Source of the DNA: JAUQQI01 sp042408785
GTDB lineage: Bacteria > Chloroflexota > Dehalococcoidia > JAUQQI01
NCBI GenBank assembly: GCA_042408785.1
Contig: JBHOQU010000127.1
Location: 4,496 to 68,495, forward strand
DNA length: 64,000 nt
Direction of reading: 5' to 3'
Under the pieces are notes generated by a model. The model was not told where the DNA came from, made no database searches, and worked only from the letters and a program-made list of their open reading frames with translations. The translations under genes and the position numbers were made by a program. Of the stretch, positions 58,193-64,000 are shown one piece after another; positions within the stretch are counted from its first letter, which is position 1, and the number at the start of each line of letters is the position of its first letter.

Positions 58193-58651
58193 TTACGCTT
58201 TGTTTACGCCGCCCGATGCCCCGGGCACCCGCCCGTAGGCCCGGACGACGGCCCCCAGCACGCCGTTAACAAACTTCGGCGAGGCGTCGGTGCCGAAGAG
58301 CTTGGCCAGCTCCACGGCCTCATTGATGGCCGCCTTTACCGGAACCTGATTCTCGAACAGGACCTCGTAAAGGGCCAGCCTGAGTATGTTTCTATCCACC
58401 GCGTTCATCTGTTCGAGGGGCCAGGCCGGAGCAAACCGCCGGATTATCTCGTCAAGCTCCCCCCGGTGGGCCAGGGTCCCATACACCAGGTCCCGGGCGA
58501 ATTCGGCCGCATCCGCCGGCAGCGGCTCCTCGGCCAGGTGGTATTCCAGCGCCCTGGCCGGGTTATGGCCGGTCAGGTCGTGCTCGAAGAGCACCCTGAA
58601 CGCCACCACCCGGGCCTGACGTCGCCAGCCGGGCTTCTTTTCGGCGGCCAT
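58193..58651 (-). CDS. nusB: Transcription antitermination protein NusB
   Basis: A 152-residue all-helical RNA-binding protein that, with NusE/S10, supports rRNA antitermination. RRQARVVAFRVLFEHDLTGH near 10-29 and the C-terminal hallmark LALYEVLFENQVPVKAAINEAVELAKLFGTDASPKFVNGVLGAV, here near 108-145 (given as one run only to residue LFGTD in most homologues), are complete. It sits between fabG and acpP, an uncommon insertion in the fatty-acid cluster. Confidence 0.94.
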   Translation of the reverse strand: MAAEKKPGWRRQARVVAFRVLFEHDLTGHNPARALEYHLAEEPLPADAAEFARDLVYGTLAHRGELDEIIRRFAPAWPLEQMNAVDRNILRLALYEVLFENQVPVKAAINEAVELAKLFGTDASPKFVNGVLGAVVRAYGRVPGASGGVNKA

Positions 58652-58665
58652 CCTATGTTTAAAAA

Positions 58666-59421
58666 TTAGCCGAGACTCATGCCGCCGTCAATAAGCAAGA
58701 CCTGACCGGTGATGTACCCGGCCGCATCCGACGCCAGAAAGGCCACCAGCTCGGCCACCTCTTCGGGCGTCCCAAAACGGCCCAGGTGAATCCGCTTAAA
58801 GAGCTCCGCTTTAACCCGCTCGTTGAGCTTTGTGGTTATGTCCGTCTCGATGAAGCCGGGGGCAACCACGTTGACGGTTATGTTCCGGGAGGCCACCTCC
58901 TTGGCCAGGCTCTTGGTAAAACCGATGACGCCGGCCTTGGCCGCCGAATAGTTGGCCTGGCCCACATTGCCGTGCACCCCGACGATGCTGCTCATGTTGA
59001 TTATGCGCCCCCAGCGCTGCCGGATCATAGGCCGGACGGCCGCCCGGCAGCAGTAAAAGGTCCCCCTCAGGTTCACGTCCATTACCAGATCCCAGTCCTC
59101 GTCGGACATCCGCACCAGCAGCGTGTCCCGGATCAGGCCGGCGTTGTTCACCAGGATGTCCAACCGACCGAAACGGTCGAGGGCCTCCTGAATCAGCGCC
59201 TCAGCTTCCTCCCGCCGGCTCACGTCGGCCTTGAAGGTCACCGCCTCGCTTCCGCACTTGCGGATCAATGAGGCCACCTCCTCGGCCTCAGCCTGGCTGG
59301 TCCGGTAATTTACCACAACCCTGGCCCCCCGGTCGGCCAGCTTCAGGGCAATGGCCCGACCGATACCCCGCGACGAGCCGGTGACGACCGCAACTTTGCC
59401 GTCAAGACGTAGCCGCTCCAC
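58666..59421 (-). CDS. fabG: 3-oxoacyl-[ACP] reductase
   Basis: A 251-residue SDR reducing 3-ketoacyl-ACP with NADPH. Cofactor motif TGSSRGIGRAIA at 14-25, NNAG at 92-95, and the triad Ser145, Tyr158 (NYSAAKAG) and Lys162 are intact; the ending is ITGQVLLIDGGMSLG. Arg17-Arg19-type basic residues favour NADPH. GTG start at 59421, 4 bp after fabD. Immediate neighbours fabD and acpP support the fatty-acid assignment over other SDR roles. Confidence 0.95.
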   Translation of the reverse strand: MERLRLDGKVAVVTGSSRGIGRAIALKLADRGARVVVNYRTSQAEAEEVASLIRKCGSEAVTFKADVSRREEAEALIQEALDRFGRLDILVNNAGLIRDTLLVRMSDEDWDLVMDVNLRGTFYCCRAAVRPMIRQRWGRIINMSSIVGVHGNVGQANYSAAKAGVIGFTKSLAKEVASRNITVNVVAPGFIETDITTKLNERVKAELFKRIHLGRFGTPEEVAELVAFLASDAAGYITGQVLLIDGGMSLG

Positions 59422-59425
59422 AGTC

Positions 59426-60349
59426 CTAACTTACCCGCTGGCCCAGGGCGGCCAGGCCGTCGATGACAAAGGCCTCGACACTCGGTTCAACCCGACGCAG
59501 AAGTCCGCTGAGAACCTTGCCGGGCCCCAGCTCGATGAAGCGTCGAACGCCCTGCTCGATAATATATTCCATCGACTGCTGCCAGCGCACGGGCCGCACG
59601 ATCTGCTCCCGTAGCTCGGCCCGGATTTCGTCGGGACTGACTATGGGCCGGGCGGTGATGTTGGCCACGACCGGCACCTGGGCCGGTCGTAGAGGGGCGG
59701 CGTCGATGAGGGGTTTAAGGCCGGCGGCTGCCGGGGCCATTACCCGGGAGTGGAAGGCCCCGCTGACGTTAAGAAGGATCACCCGACGGGCCCCTCGGCT
59801 TCGGGCCAGCTCGACGGCCCGTTCCAGGGCATCCTTAGAACCGCTGATAACCAGCTGACCCGGCGCATTGTAGTTGGCCACTTCGACCCCGGCCTCGGCG
59901 CAAACCTCCAGAACCGCCTCCTCGGCCAGGCCCAGGACGGCCGCCATGCCGCTTGGGGTGGCCTCCGAGGCCGCCTGCATGAGCCGGCCCCGCTCCCGAA
60001 CCAGCTTGAGGCCGGCCTCGAAGTCCAGGGCCCCTGCCGCCACCAAGGCCGTGTACTCCCCAAGGCTGTGCCCCGCCACGAAGTGCACCCCGTCCGGCAC
60101 CCGGATAACCCCGGCCTCCTGGGCGGCCGCCAGGCACGCCAGGCTGGTAACAAAGATGGCCGGCTGGGCGTTCTCCGTCCGGGTCAGGGCCTCTTCAGGC
60201 CCCTCAAAGCAGAGCCGACTCAGCCCAAAGCCGAGGATCTGGTCGGCCCGGGAAAAGAGCTGGCGGGCCGCCGGCGAAGCCTCGTAGAGGTCCCGGCCCA
60301 TCCCCACCGCCTGGGAGCCCTGGCCGGGGAAGAGGAGGGCAACCCCCAC
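59426..60349 (-). CDS. fabD: Malonyl-CoA:ACP transacylase
   Basis: A 307-residue enzyme loading malonate onto ACP. From GTG 60349 (VGVALLFPGQGSQAVGMG), with GAGG 5 nt upstream. Catalytic Ser95 is in VAGHSLGEY, His200 in VSGAFHSRVM, and the GQ loop is in YNAPGQLVISG. The frame stays open upstream across rpmF, but that sequence is L32 read out of frame. Length matches the family (about 310). plsX and fabH, common neighbours, are absent. Confidence 0.95.
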   Translation of the reverse strand: MGVALLFPGQGSQAVGMGRDLYEASPAARQLFSRADQILGFGLSRLCFEGPEEALTRTENAQPAIFVTSLACLAAAQEAGVIRVPDGVHFVAGHSLGEYTALVAAGALDFEAGLKLVRERGRLMQAASEATPSGMAAVLGLAEEAVLEVCAEAGVEVANYNAPGQLVISGSKDALERAVELARSRGARRVILLNVSGAFHSRVMAPAAAGLKPLIDAAPLRPAQVPVVANITARPIVSPDEIRAELREQIVRPVRWQQSMEYIIEQGVRRFIELGPGKVLSGLLRRVEPSVEAFVIDGLAALGQRVS

Positions 60350-60356
60350 GGCCGCC

Positions 60357-60539
60357 TCAGCCCTCGACTTCCAGCACCTGCCGGCCGCGGTAATAGCCGC
60401 AGTGGGGGCAAACCCGGTGGGACAGGCGGAGGCGGTGGCAGCGGGGACAGGGGACCAGGTGGCCCGGGTCCACCTTGAAATGGGCCCGCCGGTTTGCCGT
60501 TCGGCGCTTGCTGGGTTTCTTCTTCGGTACAGCTCCCAC
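60357..60539 (-). CDS. rpmF: 50S ribosomal protein L32, zinc-binding form
   Basis: A 60-residue L32: VPKKKPSKRRTANRRAHFKV is the basic N-terminus, then a zinc ribbon CPRCHRLRLSHRVCPHCGYY with four Cys. This is the C+ form that needs Zn; many bacteria carry a second C- paralogue for zinc limitation, not seen here. GTG start at 60539 with AAAGGAG 8 nt upstream. It follows the DUF177 gene, the standard pairing. Confidence 0.96.
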   Translation of the reverse strand: MGAVPKKKPSKRRTANRRAHFKVDPGHLVPCPRCHRLRLSHRVCPHCGYYRGRQVLEVEG

Positions 60540-60572
60540 TTTGCTGGCTCCTTTCCAGGGCTCAGTTCGGAT

Positions 60573-61097
60573 TCAGGCCGTAGACAGGCCGTCGAGCAGC
60601 TTGGCCAGGGCCGCCAGGCGCGGGTCAACCGCCTCCTGGGGGCAGGCGCAGGGGCCCAGGTTCAGGTTCTGGCCGCAGGTGGGACAGAGCCCGGCGCAGT
60701 CAGGCCGGCAGAGAACCCGAATGGGCGTGTTTATCACCGTGTACTGACGGATGGCCTCTTTAAAGTCCAGGATGTGGTTTTCGTCGATGAGAAACACCGA
60801 GTCGTCCTCCGGTAGGGGCAGCAGGGCACCGGTGACGATGTCCCGGGTCGGCAGGTATTCCTCTTCAAAGGCGAACTCCAGCTCGGTATCAAACTCCTCC
60901 AGGCAGCGGCTGCACTGGCAGTGGACCTCCACCCGGGCCGTCCCCTGAACGAGAATCCCCCGGTTAGTTCGGGTCAGCAGGACCCTGGCCACGGCCCGCC
61001 CGGGAAGCCCATCCACGGGCTCCAGCCGCTCGTCAAACTGGTAGCTTCGGGTCGACCCGACCGGCTGTTTCAGCAGCTGTGCCACGTTATACTGCAT
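60573..61097 (-). CDS. DUF177 (YceD) family protein
   Basis: A 174-residue YceD-like protein, usually encoded beside rpmF and linked to 23S rRNA accumulation in plants and bacteria. Start ATG 61097 (MQYNVAQLLKQPVGSTR), with AAGGAGGG 9 nt upstream. Cys pairs in VHCQCSRCLEEFDTELEF and, near the C-terminus, CRPDCAGLCPTCGQNLN suggest a metal site; LIDENHILDFKEAIRQYTVI is the family core. Its start overlaps the 3' end of the coiled-coil gene by 11 bp. Confidence 0.9.
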   Translation of the reverse strand: MQYNVAQLLKQPVGSTRSYQFDERLEPVDGLPGRAVARVLLTRTNRGILVQGTARVEVHCQCSRCLEEFDTELEFAFEEEYLPTRDIVTGALLPLPEDDSVFLIDENHILDFKEAIRQYTVINTPIRVLCRPDCAGLCPTCGQNLNLGPCACPQEAVDPRLAALAKLLDGLSTA

Positions 61098-61632
61098 TTC
61101 GACCAACCCTCCTTCCCGCCGCCTGGGAACGCTCCGCCGCCCCAAGGCCCTTCTTAACGGCCGCCAGGGCACCGGTGAGGCGACCCTCCAGGTCTGTCAG
61201 GACCTCCCGAACGTAGCGGTCGGCCTCGGCCTCCCGGCGGGCCGCCTCCTCCTCGGCCCGGCCGACCAGCTCGGCGGCCCGCCGGCGGGCCTCTTCGATC
61301 AGCCGTTCAGCTTCCCGCTCGGCCTCCTGCCGGAGCTCGGCGGCCTGGCGCTGGGCGATGAGGACGACCTCGCTCTGGCTGGCCTTGGCCTCGGCGTACC
61401 GCTGGGCTTCGGCCAGCATGTGCTCGGCCTCGGCCCGGGCCTGCTCCAGGATGCGCTCCCGCTCCTGCAGGAGTGCTTTGGCCTCCCGCACCGACCGGGG
61501 CACGGCCACCTTGAGCTGGTCGATAAGGTCCAGCACTTCGGCCTCATCGACCAGCACCTTCCCAACGACCGGCACCCGGAAGGCGTTTACGATGGCCGCT
61601 TCCAGTTCGTCGATAAGGTCGAGAAGGTCTAT
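61087..61632 (-). CDS. Coiled-coil protein (V-ATPase-E/DivIVA-like helix), apparently ATA-started
   Basis: A coiled-coil protein, about 181 residues if read from 61632. It begins DLLDLIDELEAAIVNAFRVP, then VVGKVLVDEAEVLDLIDQLK, followed by a ~90-residue Ala/Glu/Arg coiled coil (QARAEAEHMLAEAQRYAEAK). The only conventional start is GTG 61575, without a ribosome-binding site, and it would cut off the conserved-looking N-terminal helix. Upstream the frame has no ATG, GTG or TTG, but AAAGGAG sits 6 nt before an ATA at 61632, which overlaps the coaD stop as ATAG. I therefore favour an ATA start. The function is unknown; homologues occur at this locus in other bacteria. Confidence 0.75.
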   Translation of the reverse strand: MDLLDLIDELEAAIVNAFRVPVVGKVLVDEAEVLDLIDQLKVAVPRSVREAKALLQERERILEQARAEAEHMLAEAQRYAEAKASQSEVVLIAQRQAAELRQEAEREAERLIEEARRRAAELVGRAEEEAARREAEADRYVREVLTDLEGRLTGALAAVKKGLGAAERSQAAGRRVGRNAV

Positions 61633-62123
61633 CGCCGGCTCCTTTCAGCCAGTTTGGCCTTTACCGCCGCCAGAACGTTCGGCGGCACCAGGTCTGAAAT
61701 GTCCCCGCCCAGGGGGGCGATCTCCCGCACCCGGGTCGAGGAAAAGTACGAGTACTCCAGCTTGGTCATTAAGATTATCGTCTCGATCTCCGGGGCCATC
61801 TTGGCGTTCATTAAGGCCATCTCGTACTCATAAAGAAAGTCGTCGAACGCCCGAATGCCCCGAATGATGACCTTGGCCTGGATTTTGCGGGCAAAATCCA
61901 CCGTAAGCCCGCTGTAGGGAAGCACCTCCACGTTGGGGAGGTGACTGGCGGCCTCCCGGAAGAGCCGGACCCGCTCCTCGGTGTTGAAAAGCAGGTTTTT
62001 CGGGGGAGCATCATACACCCCGACCACCAGCCGGTCGAAGAGTCGGGCCGCCCGGGTGGCCACATCCAGGTGCCCCAGGGTAACCGGGTCGAAGGTCCCG
62101 GGGTACAGGGCCGTGATGCTCAC
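61629..62123 (-). CDS. coaD: Phosphopantetheine adenylyltransferase
   Basis: A 164-residue nucleotidyltransferase making dephospho-CoA, the penultimate step of CoA synthesis. ALYPGTFDPVTLGHLDVATRAA with Thr10 and His18 is the substrate/ATP site; VIIRGIRAFDDFLYEYEMALMN and the YSYFSSTRVREIAPLGGDIS block (ISSTxxRE motif) are complete. ATGA overlap with rsmD. Its TAG stop overlaps the ATA proposed as start of the next gene. Confidence 0.97.
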   Translation of the reverse strand: MSITALYPGTFDPVTLGHLDVATRAARLFDRLVVGVYDAPPKNLLFNTEERVRLFREAASHLPNVEVLPYSGLTVDFARKIQAKVIIRGIRAFDDFLYEYEMALMNAKMAPEIETIILMTKLEYSYFSSTRVREIAPLGGDISDLVPPNVLAAVKAKLAERSRR

Positions 62124-62689
62124 CTGACGTCTTGGTCCCCCTGGCTCACGTAGATTGCGACGGCGGTTCCGCCGTAGACCCGGTGCCGCACGAGGGCAAA
62201 CCCGTCCAGCCGCTCCGGAAGGGCCACATGCCGGGGGTGCTCCACCACCAGCACCGTGCCGGGTCCGGCCCGCCCGGACCGAACCACCTCCTCAACGGCG
62301 CCGGTAAAGTTCGGCAGGCTGTAAGGCGGGTCCACAAAGATTATATCATACGCTCCCTCCAGGACCCGGAGGGCCTTGCGGGCGGCCAGCTTGTAGACCT
62401 TAGCCCGGTCGTAAAATCCCAGGGCGGCCAGGTTCTGCCTGATGGTTTCGGCCGCCTGCGGGTCCTGCTCCACAAAGTCCACCCATTCGGCCCCCCGGCT
62501 CAGGGCCTCCAGGCCCAGGGCCCCGCTGCCGGCGTAAAGGTCCAGAATCCGCCCACCCACCAGGGGTGCCCCCATACTCGTAAGCATATCGAAGACGGCA
62601 CCCCGGACCAGGTCGGAGGTGGGCCGGGTTCGGCCGCCCTTCGGGGCCTTAAGCTGGCGTCCTTTAGCGGTGCCGCTGATGATGCGCAT
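62120..62689 (-). CDS. rsmD: 16S rRNA (guanine966-N2)-methyltransferase RsmD
   Basis: A 189-residue SAM methyltransferase modifying G966. RIISGTAKGRQLKAPKG at the N-terminus, TRPTSDLVRGAVFDML, motif I ILDLYAGSGALGLEALSRGA at 48-67, and the catalytic DPPY (Asp120-Tyr123) are present. A TATATT box about 20 nt before the ATG makes it the probable first gene of the coaD/fab operon. The rsmD-coaD pair is widely conserved. Confidence 0.96.
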   Translation of the reverse strand: MRIISGTAKGRQLKAPKGGRTRPTSDLVRGAVFDMLTSMGAPLVGGRILDLYAGSGALGLEALSRGAEWVDFVEQDPQAAETIRQNLAALGFYDRAKVYKLAARKALRVLEGAYDIIFVDPPYSLPNFTGAVEEVVRSGRAGPGTVLVVEHPRHVALPERLDGFALVRHRVYGGTAVAIYVSQGDQDVR

Positions 62690-62740
62690 GCCTGTGCCCC
62701 GTAGTAATATAACAAAACCCGGCCGGTCATTTTGCGAACA

Positions 62741-64000
62741 TTATTTCGGCATCGCCGCCAGGGCCAGGTAGGCCGGGCGGGGGGTCCAGTCCGGGTTTAG
62801 AATCGAGAACGCCCGCTTCGCATACCGGTCCTGGGCGTCGGCCGACGACGCGAAGTTAAGGTTCCAGACGAACATGACGGCCACGTAGCCCCGTTCCCGA
62901 CCGATCTGGAAGGCCCGCACCAGGTAGCTGGCCTGGTCCTGCTCGGAGTTGTCCCGGGCGTAGGCGTACTCCGGGTACGGGTTGGGGGAGGAGGCCCAGC
63001 CGAACTCGGTAAACCAAAGCTTCTTGTCGGCGTCGCCGTTTTCCACCATCACTTGGTAGTACTGCTCGAACCGCCGGAAGAAGAATGACGGGTGTGTGGT
63101 GCCGTTCCAGGTCCGGGGCTTCGGGCTTATCTGTCCCACGAAGTCGTCGGGCGGGTTGTTGTAGCCGCTGGGGTGAACCCCAACCCCGTCGAAGTAGCCC
63201 TTCATCCCGGCCGCGTACATCTGGCGGAAGTAGTCCAGGTCGTCGATGGCCAGGAGCTGGCCGTTTATATTAACCGTCCCGGCCGGGGTCGGGGCCCCGG
63301 TAATCACCAGGGCTCCAGGGTCGGCCGCCTTGATGGCCCCGTAGGCGGCCCGGAGCAGGGCCACATACTGCGCGGCATTCTGGCGGCCGGCACCGCCCCA
63401 CTCGTACCAGAGGTTCTGCTCGTTCCAGATTTCGTAGGCCTTAACCTTGCCCCGGTAGCGGCTGGCCAGGGCCCCGACAAAGTTGGCGTAGTCCTGGGGG
63501 TTGGCCGGCGGCCCGGGAACGGAGAAGTCGGTGTCGGCCGGCCGGGACCAGCGGGGCGCCGTCACCACGCTGAAGAGCAGGTTCAGCCCGGCGTCACTCA
63601 CGGCGCTCACAATGGGGTCGAGCTTGTCCCAGCCCACCCGGCCCCGGACGGGCTCCATATCCTCCCACCGGACCTGGACTTTAACCCAGTTGAATCCGGC
63701 CTGCCGCACCAGGCCGATGGCCCGGTTAAGGTCGTTGAACGGGTCGACCTGCATCCCGTAGCCGAAGCCCAAGGGGGCCGGCGGGGTGCCCCCGGGCGGG
63801 TTGGTCACCGGGGCCGGGCCGTAGGCCGCCGGGTCCTCTACTTGGGTGGCGGCCTGGGGGATGATACCGGCCTCCTTGGCCACGTCGCCCCCGTTGGCAA
63901 AGACCACCTGCCCCGCCCGGGCCCAGGGCACATCCACCAGCCACTGCTGAATGATGACCCGCTGGGCCCGCAGGACCCGGACGCTTCCGTAGTCCTTCAC
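62741..64000 (-). CDS. Secreted clan-A glycoside hydrolase-like protein, N-terminus beyond window
   Basis: About 419 residues are visible; the frame is open at position 64000 and the first ~50 residues (QWLVDVPWARAGQVVFANGG) look like the end of an upstream domain, so the gene is truncated by the edge. A Pro-rich linker (PVTNPPGGTPPAPLG) leads into a TIM barrel. Counting from 64000, acid/base Glu194 is in YEIWNEQN and nucleophile Glu332 in LWFTEFGW. It is a clear relative of the protein at 22214 (shared RGKV-YEIWNE layout). Probably exported and polysaccharide-active; substrate unknown. Confidence 0.82.
   Translation of the reverse strand: MKDYGSVRVLRAQRVIIQQWLVDVPWARAGQVVFANGGDVAKEAGIIPQAATQVEDPAAYGPAPVTNPPGGTPPAPLGFGYGMQVDPFNDLNRAIGLVRQAGFNWVKVQVRWEDMEPVRGRVGWDKLDPIVSAVSDAGLNLLFSVVTAPRWSRPADTDFSVPGPPANPQDYANFVGALASRYRGKVKAYEIWNEQNLWYEWGGAGRQNAAQYVALLRAAYGAIKAADPGALVITGAPTPAGTVNINGQLLAIDDLDYFRQMYAAGMKGYFDGVGVHPSGYNNPPDDFVGQISPKPRTWNGTTHPSFFFRRFEQYYQVMVENGDADKKLWFTEFGWASSPNPYPEYAYARDNSEQDQASYLVRAFQIGRERGYVAVMFVWNLNFASSADAQDRYAKRAFSILNPDWTPRPAYLALAAMPK

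Noticed and set aside
60350..60628. Extended N-terminus of FabD
   Set aside because: This region is rpmF read in another frame; the FabD fold starts at the GTG at 60349.

Overview
This is a 64 kb, GC-rich (roughly two thirds G+C), gene-dense chromosomal segment of a bacterium. It contains no rRNA, tRNA, CRISPR array, insertion sequence or phage gene that I can see. Most likely it is a member of the Chloroflexota or a neighbouring deep Terrabacteria lineage. The basis is indirect: a short EF-Ts (173 aa), a run rsmD-coaD-coiled-coil protein-DUF177-rpmF-fabD-fabG-nusB-acpP-tatC, Pro/Thr-rich anchored surface proteins, many TTG/GTG starts, and secreted clan-A glycosidase-like proteins. No 16S or phylogeny was available, so this placement is an inference.

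Layout. (1) 1-6666: end of an ABC-transporter substrate-binding protein, a DedA protein, a GNAT acetyltransferase, a PAS protein, then a form-II CoxL-like molybdenum hydroxylase large subunit followed 5 bp later by a class III CoA-transferase. (2) 6660-26961, all minus strand: an almost gap-free run of 18 genes for surface polysaccharide. It holds an initiating phosphoglycosyltransferase, the heptose kinase and GmhA, a deoxyhypusine-synthase-like protein between them, a GT9 heptosyltransferase-like protein, three GT4 enzymes, a methyltransferase, two O-antigen ligase/polymerase-like proteins, two LPG-synthase-TM/flippase-like proteins, UDP-glucuronate decarboxylase, a GT39 protein, a secreted glycosidase-like protein, rsmG and an FAD oxidoreductase. 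(3) 27070-32246, plus strand: a zincin, an unknown membrane protein, the heptose-1-P adenylyltransferase, MurJ, TerC and a Tat-exported glycosidase-like protein. (4) 32213-36456, minus strand: aldehyde dehydrogenase, D-aminoacylase-like amidohydrolase and an enolase-superfamily dehydratase. (5) 36552-41594: clpB with a baeRF-type release-factor-like gene behind it, and a second class III CoA-transferase. (6) 41842-49298, plus strand: KimA-like K+ transporter, yjbQ, hslU without hslV, then rpsB-tsf-pyrH-frr-uppS. (7) 49301-53090, minus strand: sarcosine-oxidase-like enzyme, a DHDPS-superfamily lyase lacking canonical residues, a small protein, a PIG-L deacetylase and an O-methyltransferase. (8) 53272-56612, plus strand: hemB, citrate synthase, a membrane protein and RNase PH. 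(9) 56609-62689, minus strand: the tatC/fatty-acid/ribosome/coaD cluster. (10) A second large glycosidase-like gene runs off the right edge.

How the parts fit. GmhA, the heptose-7-P kinase, the separately encoded heptose-1-P adenylyltransferase and a GT9 transferase point to ADP- or NDP-activated heptose feeding a heteropolysaccharide made by the 20 kb cluster. No GmhB phosphatase or HldD epimerase is visible here. Region 9 is core metabolism and translation. The observations I consider most worth checking are the deoxyhypusine-synthase-like protein inside the heptose operon, an apparent ATA start overlapping the coaD stop, the clpB-baeRF pairing, the solitary CoxL-like gene, and hslU without hslV. 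No gene-free stretch exceeds 300 bases; the longest is 41595-41841.
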